The notes: generated by a model not told the origin, from the sequence alone. Numbered from the stretch's first letter, positions 1-7,571 are shown. The stretch: 10,158 bases of DNA from Bacteroidota bacterium (GCA_023381535.1 JAMCSN010000272.1:1-10158), one strand, 5' to 3'. Numbers and translations are program-made.

Positions 1-150
1 GAGCGCCGGTTCGCCGCTGCCATGCACTTTATATGCAATCTCAACACCGTCTTTGGATTTAACTTTTTCAACTTTAGCGAAATATGTGTTGTTAAAACCT
101 AGGGATATAAGGACTACTACGCTTATCGAAAACAAAAATTTTCTATTCAT
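1..150 (-). CDS. Exported alpha/beta-hydrolase-like protein, N-terminal fragment (runs off left edge)
   Basis: Reading leftward from an ATG at 150, the frame stays open for 50 codons to the window edge, so only the N-terminus is seen. Residues 1-25 look like a signal peptide: MNRK, then a hydrophobic stretch (FLFSISVVVLISLGF), then a possible cleavage site near YFA. The mature part begins KVEKVKSKDGVEIAYKVHGS and continues GEPAL. This resembles the opening strands of alpha/beta-hydrolase-fold proteins, where a 'dG..i.Y...G.G.P.l' strand leads into the oxyanion HG motif. The catalytic Ser, Asp and His would lie outside the window, so the hydrolase call rests on the N-terminal pattern alone. 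The start is supported by a good Shine-Dalgarno (GGAG five bases upstream of ATG) and by a candidate promoter ending about 38 bases upstream. It lies 69 bases downstream of the outer-membrane barrel gene on the same strand. The substrate is unknown. Confidence 0.6.
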   Translation of the reverse strand, partial: MNRKFLFSISVVVLISLGFNNTYFAKVEKVKSKDGVEIAYKVHGSGEPAL

Positions 151-187
151 ATTATCTCCAGATGCTTTTTACTGATTTTTACGCCGC

Positions 188-219
188 CAAATTTACATCA
201 AAGAATCGAAACTGAACAA
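188..219 (-). promoter_or_regulatory. Candidate Bacteroidota-type promoter for the alpha/beta-hydrolase-like gene
   Basis: On the minus strand TTG (219-217) is followed after 21 bases by TAAATTTG (195-188). This matches the TAnnTTTG -7 element and the TTG -33 element described for the primary sigma factor of Bacteroidota. It would place transcription start roughly 30 bases before the ATG at 150. It is the only exact TAnnTTTG match I found in the intergenic regions of this window. Short AT-rich motifs like this arise by chance, and use of this consensus by the source organism is inferred. Confidence 0.35.
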
Positions 220-867
220 TCAAAAGAGAAAGGAAAGCCCAACCAAAACTTTTACGAACGAATAACTCGTTTTGTAGCCGGTAATCCCATAAGTTTTTTT
301 ATCATCGCTGTAACTATAAGAAGTATAACCAAGTTCTGTGCGCAATAGAATATTTTCTGTTAAAAAATTTTTGAACCCGATGCCAAGATTTAAAATCCGA
401 CTGTTCTTGTCGGCACCTTCTTTATAAATTAAGTTGTTGGGCGGCAGAACCGGAACCCCGTTAGAAGTTCCATAACCAGCCCTAATAAAGACTGCGGATT
501 TACTTTCCGGGAGAAGATAAGTATAAGAAAGATTGCCAATAATAGAGTAGATAAGATCACTATTAGATTCGCCCCAAAAATATGAGAACTGAAACTCCGG
601 TTCTATTGAGAATCCTTTTGCAACATAGAAACCAATATTGCCTCCCAAATCAATTACGTTAATTGAAGATTTTGAAGTTGCCTCATGTGGATTGGGATAC
701 GAATAACTATAGGTCGTTTCATAAGTAGTACGAGCATACCCGCCAAGAAATGATATTTCTACATCGCCGGAAGAAAACGGTTTTCGTACAGACGATGAAT
801 TGCTGACAGATGAATTAGTTTGAGCAAACATAGCGGTAGAAAGCAAAAACAAAATTAAGTGTTTCAT
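220..867 (-). CDS. Small outer-membrane beta-barrel protein
   Basis: This 215-residue protein begins with a signal peptide (MKHLILFLLSTAMFAQ, likely cut near residue 16) and a Ser/Asn-rich linker. The rest alternates short amphipathic strands rich in Tyr, Phe, Ser and Gly with polar loops, for example FSIEPEFQFSYFW, SIIGNLSYTYLL, AVFIRAGYG, NLGIGFKNFL and LLRTELGYTSYSY. It ends in VGLSFLF, a C-terminal aromatic residue typical of barrel proteins handled by the BAM machinery. The mature length (about 195 residues) suits an eight-stranded barrel of the OmpA/OprF-like 'outer membrane protein beta-barrel' type. No OmpA peptidoglycan-binding domain or enzyme motif is present, so its role (adhesion, small porin or structural) cannot be told. 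The ATG at 867 is preceded by GGGGGT as a possible ribosome binding site. It has its own 183-base upstream gap, so it is probably transcribed separately from the gene before it. Confidence 0.75.
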   Translation of the reverse strand: MKHLILFLLSTAMFAQTNSSVSNSSSVRKPFSSGDVEISFLGGYARTTYETTYSYSYPNPHEATSKSSINVIDLGGNIGFYVAKGFSIEPEFQFSYFWGESNSDLIYSIIGNLSYTYLLPESKSAVFIRAGYGTSNGVPVLPPNNLIYKEGADKNSRILNLGIGFKNFLTENILLRTELGYTSYSYSDDKKTYGITGYKTSYSFVKVLVGLSFLF

Positions 868-1050
868 TAATACCCCCGAAGGATATTTGAATGGTTATTA
901 TTTAATGATGCTGAATTAATTTCGTTATTATCGAATTCAAAATCCATCCTGTTTTGTTTCTCTTAGCTTATGGGACAGATTATTTAGGAAAAATCAACCC
1001 ACAGGCTTTTTGTTTTGAGACTATATTCTTATTAAGCACTCACTCGGGGA
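868..1050. other. Intergenic region between the Asp-box protein gene and the barrel gene
   Basis: These 183 bases hold no credible ORF. On the minus strand about 40 bases after the stop of the Asp-box gene there is a weak structure: an A5 run, a short CC/GG stem with a TGT loop and one internal mismatch, then T5 (about 1012-989). It could act as a weak terminator but is too small to call. Downstream of it the sequence is AT-rich and presumably carries the barrel-gene promoter, but I found no good match to either a sigma-70 or a Bacteroidota consensus. Confidence 0.5.
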
Positions 1051-4000
1051 TTATTTTTTGTCGTTCTCCTTCATTAAAATTACCGCCGGTACTTTTACGT
1101 CTTCAACCAGTTTGTTGAACTTTGGTATGTCGTTAGCAATCACATCTTTTAATTTGCTCAACTGTTCATCTATTTTTCCGACAAGTTCGTTCTTAACGGC
1201 AATCGCTTGATCCGTCGGCTTGAAACTTCCGCTAGCTACATCGGAATTGAGAGATGAAAGTTTATTATTCAATCTGATCGGAAAATTCAGCGGATCTTGC
1301 GAACTCTTGTTTTTAGTTTGATACAAAGTTTCTTCAATCGAAGTTATCTTCTTATCAATTTCATCGCTGAGTTTTTTTACATCATCGGCGTTCTTCTGTT
1401 CCTTAACTCTCTCGTTAATATCCTTCAGCTGTTTTCTAATATTTCTAATTTGTTTGATCGCTCTGTGAGTTTCTGTCAATTTATCGCGCACGGAAATCAA
1501 AAAGTCGAACTGCTCTTTCAAATCATGTTGAGATGCAGACGACCTGGGATCTTTAACAATTGTGAATGGAACAACAACGCTGTCTTTTCCATCAACTAAA
1601 ACCGCTTTGTAATCTCCGGGAATTGCAATTGGTCCCGTCAATCCGCCGCCGCTCCATAATATCATCCCGTCAAATTTTTCAGCATCGGGGTAATGCATGT
1701 TCCAGATAAATCTGTTCGAACCTTTTTTGATCGGAAGTTTTTCGTTTTTCTCTTTTGATTTCGGTTTATAGTTTTTAATTACTTTGCCATCCGCTTCACA
1801 AATTTTCAGTTCAACGGAACCGCTATCCGGCATTTCCTTGAAATAATAATTTAGAATTACACCGCTCTGCAAATTCTTTCCGGCGGTTAATCCGCCGCCC
1901 CAGCCGCCACCGCCCATGCGGAATGTCGGTCTCGGTTGATAAAGCCAGAAGTTTTTGTTTCCAACATCGTTGTTCAATTGACGTAACGGGGAAATGTCAT
2001 CCATAATCCAGAACGATCTTCCTTGCGTTGCAACTATTAAATCTTCATTCTTGATTGCTAGGTCTGTAATCGGAACGACTGGAAGATTTTGTTGGAACGT
2101 CTGCCAATTTTCTCCATCGTTAAAAGAAACATACATTCCTTCTTCGGTGCCGGCAAAGAGTAAACCCTTACGTTTGTCATCGGCACGAATCACGCGTGTA
2201 AAATGTTTCTCATCAATCCCATTTACAATTTTCTTCCACGTCTTTCCAAAATCAGTTGTCTTGAGAAGGTACGGTTTATAATCGTCCGACTTGTATCTGG
2301 TTGCGGCAACATAAAGTCCCCCTTCAACAAAAGGATTTGCTTCGATGCTGTTTATCTGCGCCCACTCCGGCAGTAAATTTTTCGGCGGCGTAACGTTTTG
2401 CCAATTCTTTCCGCCGTCGGTCGTAACGTAAATCAATCCGTCATCGGAACCGGTCCAAATAATTCCTTTTTTCAACGGACTTTCCGCCATCGAAAAAATT
2501 GTGCAGTAGTATTCAACACCGGTATTGTCTTTCGTTATAGGTCCGCCGGTTGATTCTTCTTTCGTGGTGTCGTTGCGTGTTAAGTCTCCGCTGATAGGCT
2601 CCCAAGTTTGCCCGCCGTTTGTTGTCTTGAACAAAACATTTCCCCCGGCATAAAGTGTGTTGGGATCGTGTTTAGAAAACATCAACGGAAAATTCCATTG
2701 GAAGCGGTACTTCATATCTTTGTCGCCGTGACCAATCGGGTTATCAGGCCAGACATTAACAGTGCGTCTTTCGTGGGTACGATGATTCAACATTCCGATG
2801 AAGCCGCCGTAATTTCCGCCGTAAACAATATCATTATCTTTCGGATCGGCAGTTACCCAGCCGCTTTCAAATCCGGCAGTTGGTTCCCAATCTTTCTCGC
2901 CGATACTTCCTCCGTCAGTTCGATGAAGAATCCTTACAGTGCTGTTGTCTTGTTGAGCGCCGTAAATTCTATACGGAAAATGATTGTCGGTTGTTACTCT
3001 GTAAAATTGCGCTGTGGGCTGATTGTAATACGTACTCCAACTTTTCCCGCCGTCAACTGTAATTTGCGCGCCGCCGTCATCGGCAATTATCATTACGTCT
3101 GTGTTGTCGGGATTGATCCATAGATCGTGATGATCTCCGTGCGGCGTTCCAATTTCTTCAAAACTTTTTCCGCCGTCTTTCGAACGCCAGAACTCGACGT
3201 TCAAAACATAAACTTTGTCTTTGTCTTTCGGATCAGCGTATATGCGTGAGTAGTACCAAGCGCGCTGACGAAGATTTCTGTCTTCATTTATTTTTGTCCA
3301 CGACTCACCGCCATTATCCGAACGGAAAACACCGCCTTCGTTTGATTCAACTATTGCATAGACTCGTTGAGGATCAGCTTTCGAAACCGTAATGCCGATT
3401 ATTCCAATTAACCCTTTCGGCATTCCTTTATTGTTGGAAATATTTTTCCATGTGTCGCCGCCATCGGTAGATTTCCAAAGCGCCGAACCTTCTCCGCCGC
3501 TTTCCAAACTGTACGGTGTTCTTATCACGCGCCACGTTGATGCGAAAAGTATTCTGGGATTTGTCGGGTCCATTGTTAAATCAATTGCGCCGGATTGATC
3601 GTTAGAAAAAAGAATTCGCTGCCATGTTTTGCCGCCGTCTTTGGATCGATAAACACCGCGATCGGAACTTGGTCCCCATAAATGACCGAGGCAAGCGGCG
3701 TAAACCAAATCCGGATTCTTCGGATAGATTACAATTCTAGTTATGTGACGCGAGTCTTCGAGTCCGACATGTTTCCATGTTTTACCCGCGTCGTCGCTCT
3801 TCCACATTCCGTTTCCGCTCGAAACATTTCCGCGCACAGTTTCTTCGCCGGTTCCAACATAAATAATATTAGGGTCCCATGAGCTCACCGCAATTGATCC
3901 GATCGATCCGCCGAAGAATTTATCCGAAATATTTTTCCATGTTGTCCCGGCATTTTCGCTTTTCCAAACACCGCCGCCGGTTGAACCGAAATAGAAAAGA

Positions 4001-4161
4001 GATTGATTGGACGGAACGCCGACAACAGTGCATGATCTTCCGCCGCGGAACGGACCGATATTTCTATAATCCAATCCGCTGAAATAAGATGTGTCTATTA
4101 CTTGCGAATAAATAGTTGCAGCAAGAAAAAGATTAATCAAAAGCATTTTGGCAATTTTCAT
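1051..4161 (-). CDS. Secreted Asp-box (BNR/sortilin-like) beta-propeller protein with C-terminal helical region
   Basis: This 1036-residue protein starts with a signal peptide (MKIAKMLLINLFLAATIYSQ) and has no lipobox Cys. Eleven Asp-box motifs of the form S/T-x-D/N-x-G-x-T/S/N-W/F follow at about residues 68, 122, 173, 231, 281, 327, 368, 513, 580, 635 and 679. Each marks a hairpin turn in a beta-propeller blade, as in sialidase/BNR, VPS10/sortilin and plant HCF136-type folds. The 138-residue gap between motifs seven and eight suggests two propellers or degenerate blades. Residues 745-760 are a Gly-rich stretch, 765-870 look like a beta-sandwich-type domain, and 880-1015 are charged and helical, possibly coiled coil. 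Homologues are often named 'glycosyl hydrolase', but Asp boxes are structural, not catalytic, so no enzyme activity is claimed. No Por/T9SS-type C-terminal sorting domain is evident; the protein ends KVPAVILMKENDKK. The likely location is periplasm or cell surface. The ATG at 4161 has AAGGA nearby upstream. The substrate or partner is unknown. Confidence 0.85.
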   Translation of the reverse strand: MKIAKMLLINLFLAATIYSQVIDTSYFSGLDYRNIGPFRGGRSCTVVGVPSNQSLFYFGSTGGGVWKSENAGTTWKNISDKFFGGSIGSIAVSSWDPNIIYVGTGEETVRGNVSSGNGMWKSDDAGKTWKHVGLEDSRHITRIVIYPKNPDLVYAACLGHLWGPSSDRGVYRSKDGGKTWQRILFSNDQSGAIDLTMDPTNPRILFASTWRVIRTPYSLESGGEGSALWKSTDGGDTWKNISNNKGMPKGLIGIIGITVSKADPQRVYAIVESNEGGVFRSDNGGESWTKINEDRNLRQRAWYYSRIYADPKDKDKVYVLNVEFWRSKDGGKSFEEIGTPHGDHHDLWINPDNTDVMIIADDGGAQITVDGGKSWSTYYNQPTAQFYRVTTDNHFPYRIYGAQQDNSTVRILHRTDGGSIGEKDWEPTAGFESGWVTADPKDNDIVYGGNYGGFIGMLNHRTHERRTVNVWPDNPIGHGDKDMKYRFQWNFPLMFSKHDPNTLYAGGNVLFKTTNGGQTWEPISGDLTRNDTTKEESTGGPITKDNTGVEYYCTIFSMAESPLKKGIIWTGSDDGLIYVTTDGGKNWQNVTPPKNLLPEWAQINSIEANPFVEGGLYVAATRYKSDDYKPYLLKTTDFGKTWKKIVNGIDEKHFTRVIRADDKRKGLLFAGTEEGMYVSFNDGENWQTFQQNLPVVPITDLAIKNEDLIVATQGRSFWIMDDISPLRQLNNDVGNKNFWLYQPRPTFRMGGGGWGGGLTAGKNLQSGVILNYYFKEMPDSGSVELKICEADGKVIKNYKPKSKEKNEKLPIKKGSNRFIWNMHYPDAEKFDGMILWSGGGLTGPIAIPGDYKAVLVDGKDSVVVPFTIVKDPRSSASQHDLKEQFDFLISVRDKLTETHRAIKQIRNIRKQLKDINERVKEQKNADDVKKLSDEIDKKITSIEETLYQTKNKSSQDPLNFPIRLNNKLSSLNSDVASGSFKPTDQAIAVKNELVGKIDEQLSKLKDVIANDIPKFNKLVEDVKVPAVILMKENDKK

Positions 4162-4194
4162 TGCATTTCCTTTTAGTGTGAAAACTTTTACTAG

Positions 4195-4223
4195 AATTTA
4201 TCTGAAATGAATTCTTAATTCAA
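4195..4223 (-). promoter_or_regulatory. Candidate promoter of the Asp-box protein gene
   Basis: On the minus strand TTGAAT (4223-4218) is followed after 17 bases by TAAATT (4200-4195), a moderate match to sigma-70 -35 and -10 boxes. It lies in the 110-base gap after thrC and would start transcription about 25-30 bases before the ATG at 4161. The match is imperfect and the region AT-rich, so this is tentative. No strong terminator separates it from thrC, so some read-through from the thr operon is possible. Confidence 0.3.
4208..4222. repeat. Perfect 6+6 bp palindrome in the gap upstream of the Asp-box gene
   Basis: TGAATT and AATTCA form a perfect inverted repeat around a 3-base centre (CTT). 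It lies 46 bases upstream of the ATG at 4161 and overlaps the candidate -35 box, a position where a dimeric repressor could bind. There is no T-run after it, so it is not a terminator. It is AT-rich and short, so chance is a real alternative, and no second copy was noticed in the other intergenic gaps. Confidence 0.3.
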
Positions 4224-4271
4224 TGCCAGGATGAAATAAAATTGGATAGTGGAAGTGAAAGTTTGACTTGT

Positions 4272-5579
4272 TTAGCGTGTGTTTAACAGAAAATCTTTGA
4301 AAGTCTCAAACTTGCTGTCAAGGATGATCGAATGTTTTTTCTTCTTCATGCATTCTGCAAGTCGTTCCGGCATTTCTATTTCACGGTTGATTGTGTTTTC
4401 CACTACATCCTTAAACTTTGCCGGATGTGCGGTTTCAACAACAACGGCATCGTAATTGGTTTTGTGCTGCAACGACAAATATTTTTTCATGGCATGATAA
4501 CCAACGGAACCGTGCGGATCGATAACGTAACCGAATTTATCGTACACTTCTTTTATTCCGCTTACCGTTTCATCGTCATTAAAACTGAACGAGGCGATCT
4601 CGCTTTTCATTTCTTCTAAATCATCGCCGAATAAACTTCTTACCCGTTCAAGGTTACTCGGATTGCCGACATCCATTGCGTTGGAGTATGTCTGAACCGA
4701 TTTTCGCGGTTCGAACTTGCCGGAGGAAAGATACTTCGTGAACACGTCGTTCGAATTTGTTGCAGCGATAAATTTTGCGATCGGCAGACCCATGTGCTTT
4801 GCGATCAATCCCGCGGTGATATTTCCGAGATTGCCCGAAGGAACCGACACGATAATTTCTTTGCCGGAGGATTTCAACTGCTTCACCGCATTTATATAAT
4901 AGAATGATTGCGGAATGAGCCGCGCAATGTTAATCGAGTTTGCTGAGCTAAGATTTAATTTCTCTTTCAAATCGTCATCGGTGAACGCGGATTTAACCAG
5001 ATGCTGACAATCGTCAAACGTTCCGTGTATTTCCAGCGCGACAATATTTTTATCGAGAGTGGTCAATTGTTTCTCTTGTATCGCACTCACTTTTCCGCTC
5101 GGATACAAAAGGAAAACTTTAATTCCTTCAACTCCGTAAAATCCGTGTGCAACTGCACTACCCGTATCGCCGGACGTTGCGACGAGAATTACCAGCTCGC
5201 GGTTATCATCTTTAACAAAATGCTCCATCGTTCTTGCCATGAACTGCGCGCCGAAATCTTTGAACGCAAGAGTCGGTCCATGGAAAAGTTCGAGCACATG
5301 CATTTGATCGTTCAGATTGACAAGCGGAGCGGGAAAGTTTATGGAACGTTGTATGATTTCTTGAAGCTTCGGCTCGCTAATCTCGTCGCCGATAAACAGT
5401 TTTGCGGTTTGATAACCGATTTCTTGAAATGAAATCGAGTGAAGACTTTCCCAAAAAGATTTTGGAAACGAAGGAATTTCTTCCGGAAGGAATAGTCCGC
5501 CGTCTGAAGCGAGACCGTGCATCACCGCATCTCTAAAAGAAACAAAACTATTTCTGTCTCGGGTGCTAAAGTACTTCAT
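4272..5579 (-). CDS. thrC: Threonine synthase
   Basis: This enzyme converts O-phospho-L-homoserine and water to L-threonine and phosphate using pyridoxal phosphate in the cytoplasm. It is the last step of the pathway encoded by this operon. The 435-residue length fits the family. The N-terminal region has the usual MKYFSTRD start and SDGGLFLPEE motif (about 25-34). The cofactor lysine is Lys107 in HGPTLAFKDFGAQF. The Ser/Gly phosphate-binding loop ATSGDTGSAVAHGF lies at 134-147, with VPSGNLGNITAG at 246-257 and DPHGSVG and ETAHPAKF near 354-389. These features place it with the bacterial-type (E. coli-like) threonine synthases rather than the shorter or SAM-regulated plant type. It starts one base after the thrB stop (TAG, T, ATG) and no Shine-Dalgarno is visible, so translation probably depends on coupling to thrB. 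It ends the operon. Confidence 0.97.
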   Translation of the reverse strand: MKYFSTRDRNSFVSFRDAVMHGLASDGGLFLPEEIPSFPKSFWESLHSISFQEIGYQTAKLFIGDEISEPKLQEIIQRSINFPAPLVNLNDQMHVLELFHGPTLAFKDFGAQFMARTMEHFVKDDNRELVILVATSGDTGSAVAHGFYGVEGIKVFLLYPSGKVSAIQEKQLTTLDKNIVALEIHGTFDDCQHLVKSAFTDDDLKEKLNLSSANSINIARLIPQSFYYINAVKQLKSSGKEIIVSVPSGNLGNITAGLIAKHMGLPIAKFIAATNSNDVFTKYLSSGKFEPRKSVQTYSNAMDVGNPSNLERVRSLFGDDLEEMKSEIASFSFNDDETVSGIKEVYDKFGYVIDPHGSVGYHAMKKYLSLQHKTNYDAVVVETAHPAKFKDVVENTINREIEMPERLAECMKKKKHSIILDSKFETFKDFLLNTR

Positions 5580-5580
5580 A

Positions 5581-6516
5581 CTAACCGATTATTTTGGGAC
5601 CGACTGTGTTGATCGGTGAAACGTACACAATATTTTTCTTCACACGTTCCGATGAAACTTTCTTCATTGCTTTTCCGATTTCAATTCCTTTTTCATACGA
5701 AGTGCTGAACGCAAAAATTGCGGGACCTGATCCTGAAATGCTGCATCCGATCGAACCGGCTTTCATTGCGGCTTCTTTTATTTCATAGAACCCGGGAATC
5801 AATTGCGCGCGCGCGGGTTCTGCAATCACATCTTTCAACGAGCGTTTGATTAAACCGTAATCGCTTTTCATCAAACCGGCAATTAGACCGGCGGCGTTTC
5901 CGCTTTGAGCAATGATGTCTTTCAAAGAATAATTCTGCTTGATCAATTTTCTCGCTTCGGATGTTTTGATCTCGAACTGCGGATGTAAAATTGTGCAGTG
6001 AAGTTTCTTCGGCGGTTCGATCTGAATTATGTCGGTCGGATTGTAACCGCGAATCAAAATGAATCCGCCGTAAAGACACGGCGCAACATTATCCGCATGA
6101 ATGCAACCGGAAGCGACTTCTTCACCGAGCAATGCGAATTCTATTAAATCTTTTTTGCTGAAAGGACGATCCAATAATTCGTTCAATGCAAACGGCGCCG
6201 CAACCGCACTTGCTGCACTTGAACCGAGTCCGCTTCCGGAAATCATTTTTTTTCTGATCTCCAGTTCAACGCCAATGTTCATTTCCAATTTCGCAAGCAT
6301 GTGTGAAAGCGCAACGGTAGCAGTATTTTTCTTAACGTTGAGCGGCAGACCTTTTTTATCGCCGGTAATTTTTTTAATTCTAATTCCCGGCTTGCCCTTC
6401 AACCTCACCACCATTTCTTCAACAACTGTGTCGAGCGCAAAACCCATTATGTCGAATCCGGGTCCGACATTGGACACGGTAGCCGGCGAAGTAACTTTTA
6501 CACTTTTATCACCCAT
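5581..6516 (-). CDS. thrB: Homoserine kinase (GHMP family)
   Basis: This enzyme phosphorylates L-homoserine with ATP to O-phospho-L-homoserine, the substrate of the next gene's product. At 311 residues it has normal family length. GHMP-kinase motifs are all present: the N-terminal substrate motif SPATVSNVGPGFDIMGFAL (10-28), the ATP-binding glycine loop GSGLGSSAAS (94-103), the ASGCIHADNVAPCLYGG segment (135-151), and the C-terminal motif SISGSGPAIFAF (259-270). The start at 6516 lies three bases after the asd stop, and homology-like sequence begins directly after it. A partial GGAT lies about nine bases upstream and AAGG further up. The gene lies between asd and thrC, exactly as expected for a threonine operon, and no key residue appears to be missing. 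Confidence 0.97.
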   Translation of the reverse strand: MGDKSVKVTSPATVSNVGPGFDIMGFALDTVVEEMVVRLKGKPGIRIKKITGDKKGLPLNVKKNTATVALSHMLAKLEMNIGVELEIRKKMISGSGLGSSAASAVAAPFALNELLDRPFSKKDLIEFALLGEEVASGCIHADNVAPCLYGGFILIRGYNPTDIIQIEPPKKLHCTILHPQFEIKTSEARKLIKQNYSLKDIIAQSGNAAGLIAGLMKSDYGLIKRSLKDVIAEPARAQLIPGFYEIKEAAMKAGSIGCSISGSGPAIFAFSTSYEKGIEIGKAMKKVSSERVKKNIVYVSPINTVGPKIIG

Positions 6517-6519
6517 AGA

Positions 6520-7569
6520 TTAATCCAGATAACCTTTTGCTTTCATCAATTCTGCAATTAAAATTGTTCCGCCCGCAGCGCCACGCACGGTGTTGTGAGA
6601 GAGAACGACAAACTTGTAATCGAAGAGCGGGCATTCGCGAAGTCGCCCGACAGAAACAGCCATTCCATTTCCCAAATTTCTGTGCAACTTCGGCTGCGGA
6701 TACTTTTCTCCTTCCAAATAAATTATTGGCTGTGCCGGCGCAAAAGGTAAACCAAGTTTCTGCGGCTCACCGGAAAAATTATTCCATGCGTTAATAATTT
6801 CTTCTTTCGAAACTTTCTTTTTCAATTTTACTTGAACAGCTTCCGTATGACCATCGATAACACTGACACGGTTGCACTGAGCACTTACGGTCATGTGAGC
6901 GTATTCCACTTTGCCGCCGCTCAACGATCCGAGAATTTTTCCCGGCTCCTTTTCCATTTTTTCTTCTTCGCCGCCGATGAACGGTATCACGTTATCAATA
7001 ATATCCATGCTGGGAACGCCGGGGTAACCGCCGCCGGAAATAGCCTGCATTGTTACAACGTTCACGGATTCGATTCCAAATTTATCGGCAAGCGGTTTGA
7101 GCGCCATTACCAAACCAATCGTTGAGCAGTTTGGGTTGGTTACAATTGCTCCTTTACCAAACTTCTGAACCTTCACTAGTTCGAGATGATCGGAATTTAT
7201 TTCCGGTACCATCAACGGAACGTCGTCATCAAAACGGTGGTTGCGTGCATTTGAAATAACAATGTATCCGGCTTTTGCAAAATCTTCTTCAATTGTTCCC
7301 GCAACAGAAGCATCGAGCGCAGAAAAAACTATTTTTGATTTTAGCTTCGGCTCGCATTTCAAAACTTCCATCGCAGCAATCTTTTTATCCAGCGTCGTTT
7401 GCATAACCCAGTTTACAGCGTCGCTGTATTTTTTGCCCGCGGATTTATCGGACGCCGCAAGTTCCGCAATCTCAAACCACGGATGGTTTGAAAGCAGTTC
7501 AATAAATTTTTGTCCCACACTACCTGTTGCGCCTAAAATCGCAGCATTAGTTTTCTTTATCTCGCTCAT
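6520..7569 (-). CDS. asd: Aspartate-semialdehyde dehydrogenase, archaeal/fungal-like type
   Basis: This enzyme reduces L-aspartyl-4-phosphate with NADPH to L-aspartate-4-semialdehyde, the branch metabolite for threonine, methionine and diaminopimelate/lysine. The chosen start gives 349 residues beginning MSEIKKTNAAILGATGSVG, with the nucleotide-binding GATGSVG at 13-19. The frame is open further upstream, with another ATG at 7674, but that would overlap thrA by about 100 bases and add a non-homologous tail, so it is rejected. The catalytic Cys is Cys148 in TNPNCSTIG and the active-site His is probably His241 in VIDGHTEAV. The segment MQAISGGGYPGVPSMDIIDN with GGEEEKMEKE (174-208) and the C-terminal SHNTVRGAAGG (324-334) resemble archaeal and yeast Hom2-type enzymes more than the E. 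coli or Bacillus types. It starts two bases after the thrA stop and lies three bases before thrB, so it is part of one operon. The Shine-Dalgarno is weak (GAG). Confidence 0.96.
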   Translation of the reverse strand: MSEIKKTNAAILGATGSVGQKFIELLSNHPWFEIAELAASDKSAGKKYSDAVNWVMQTTLDKKIAAMEVLKCEPKLKSKIVFSALDASVAGTIEEDFAKAGYIVISNARNHRFDDDVPLMVPEINSDHLELVKVQKFGKGAIVTNPNCSTIGLVMALKPLADKFGIESVNVVTMQAISGGGYPGVPSMDIIDNVIPFIGGEEEKMEKEPGKILGSLSGGKVEYAHMTVSAQCNRVSVIDGHTEAVQVKLKKKVSKEEIINAWNNFSGEPQKLGLPFAPAQPIIYLEGEKYPQPKLHRNLGNGMAVSVGRLRECPLFDYKFVVLSHNTVRGAAGGTILIAELMKAKGYLD

Positions 7570-7571
7570 GT

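Noticed and set aside
989..1012. A-tract, small stem and T-tract after the Asp-box gene as a rho-independent terminator
   Set aside because: The GC part of the stem is only two pairs with an adjacent mismatch, too weak to call with confidence.
2608..3123. 171-codon plus-strand ORF antisense to the Asp-box gene
   Set aside because: The minus-strand frame has continuous Asp-box repeats and a signal peptide; the antisense frame has no motif and reflects codon structure of the real gene.
5783..6079. 98-codon minus-strand ORF inside thrB in another frame
   Set aside because: It is a low-complexity, Arg-rich shadow frame lying wholly inside an intact thrB, with no recognisable motif.
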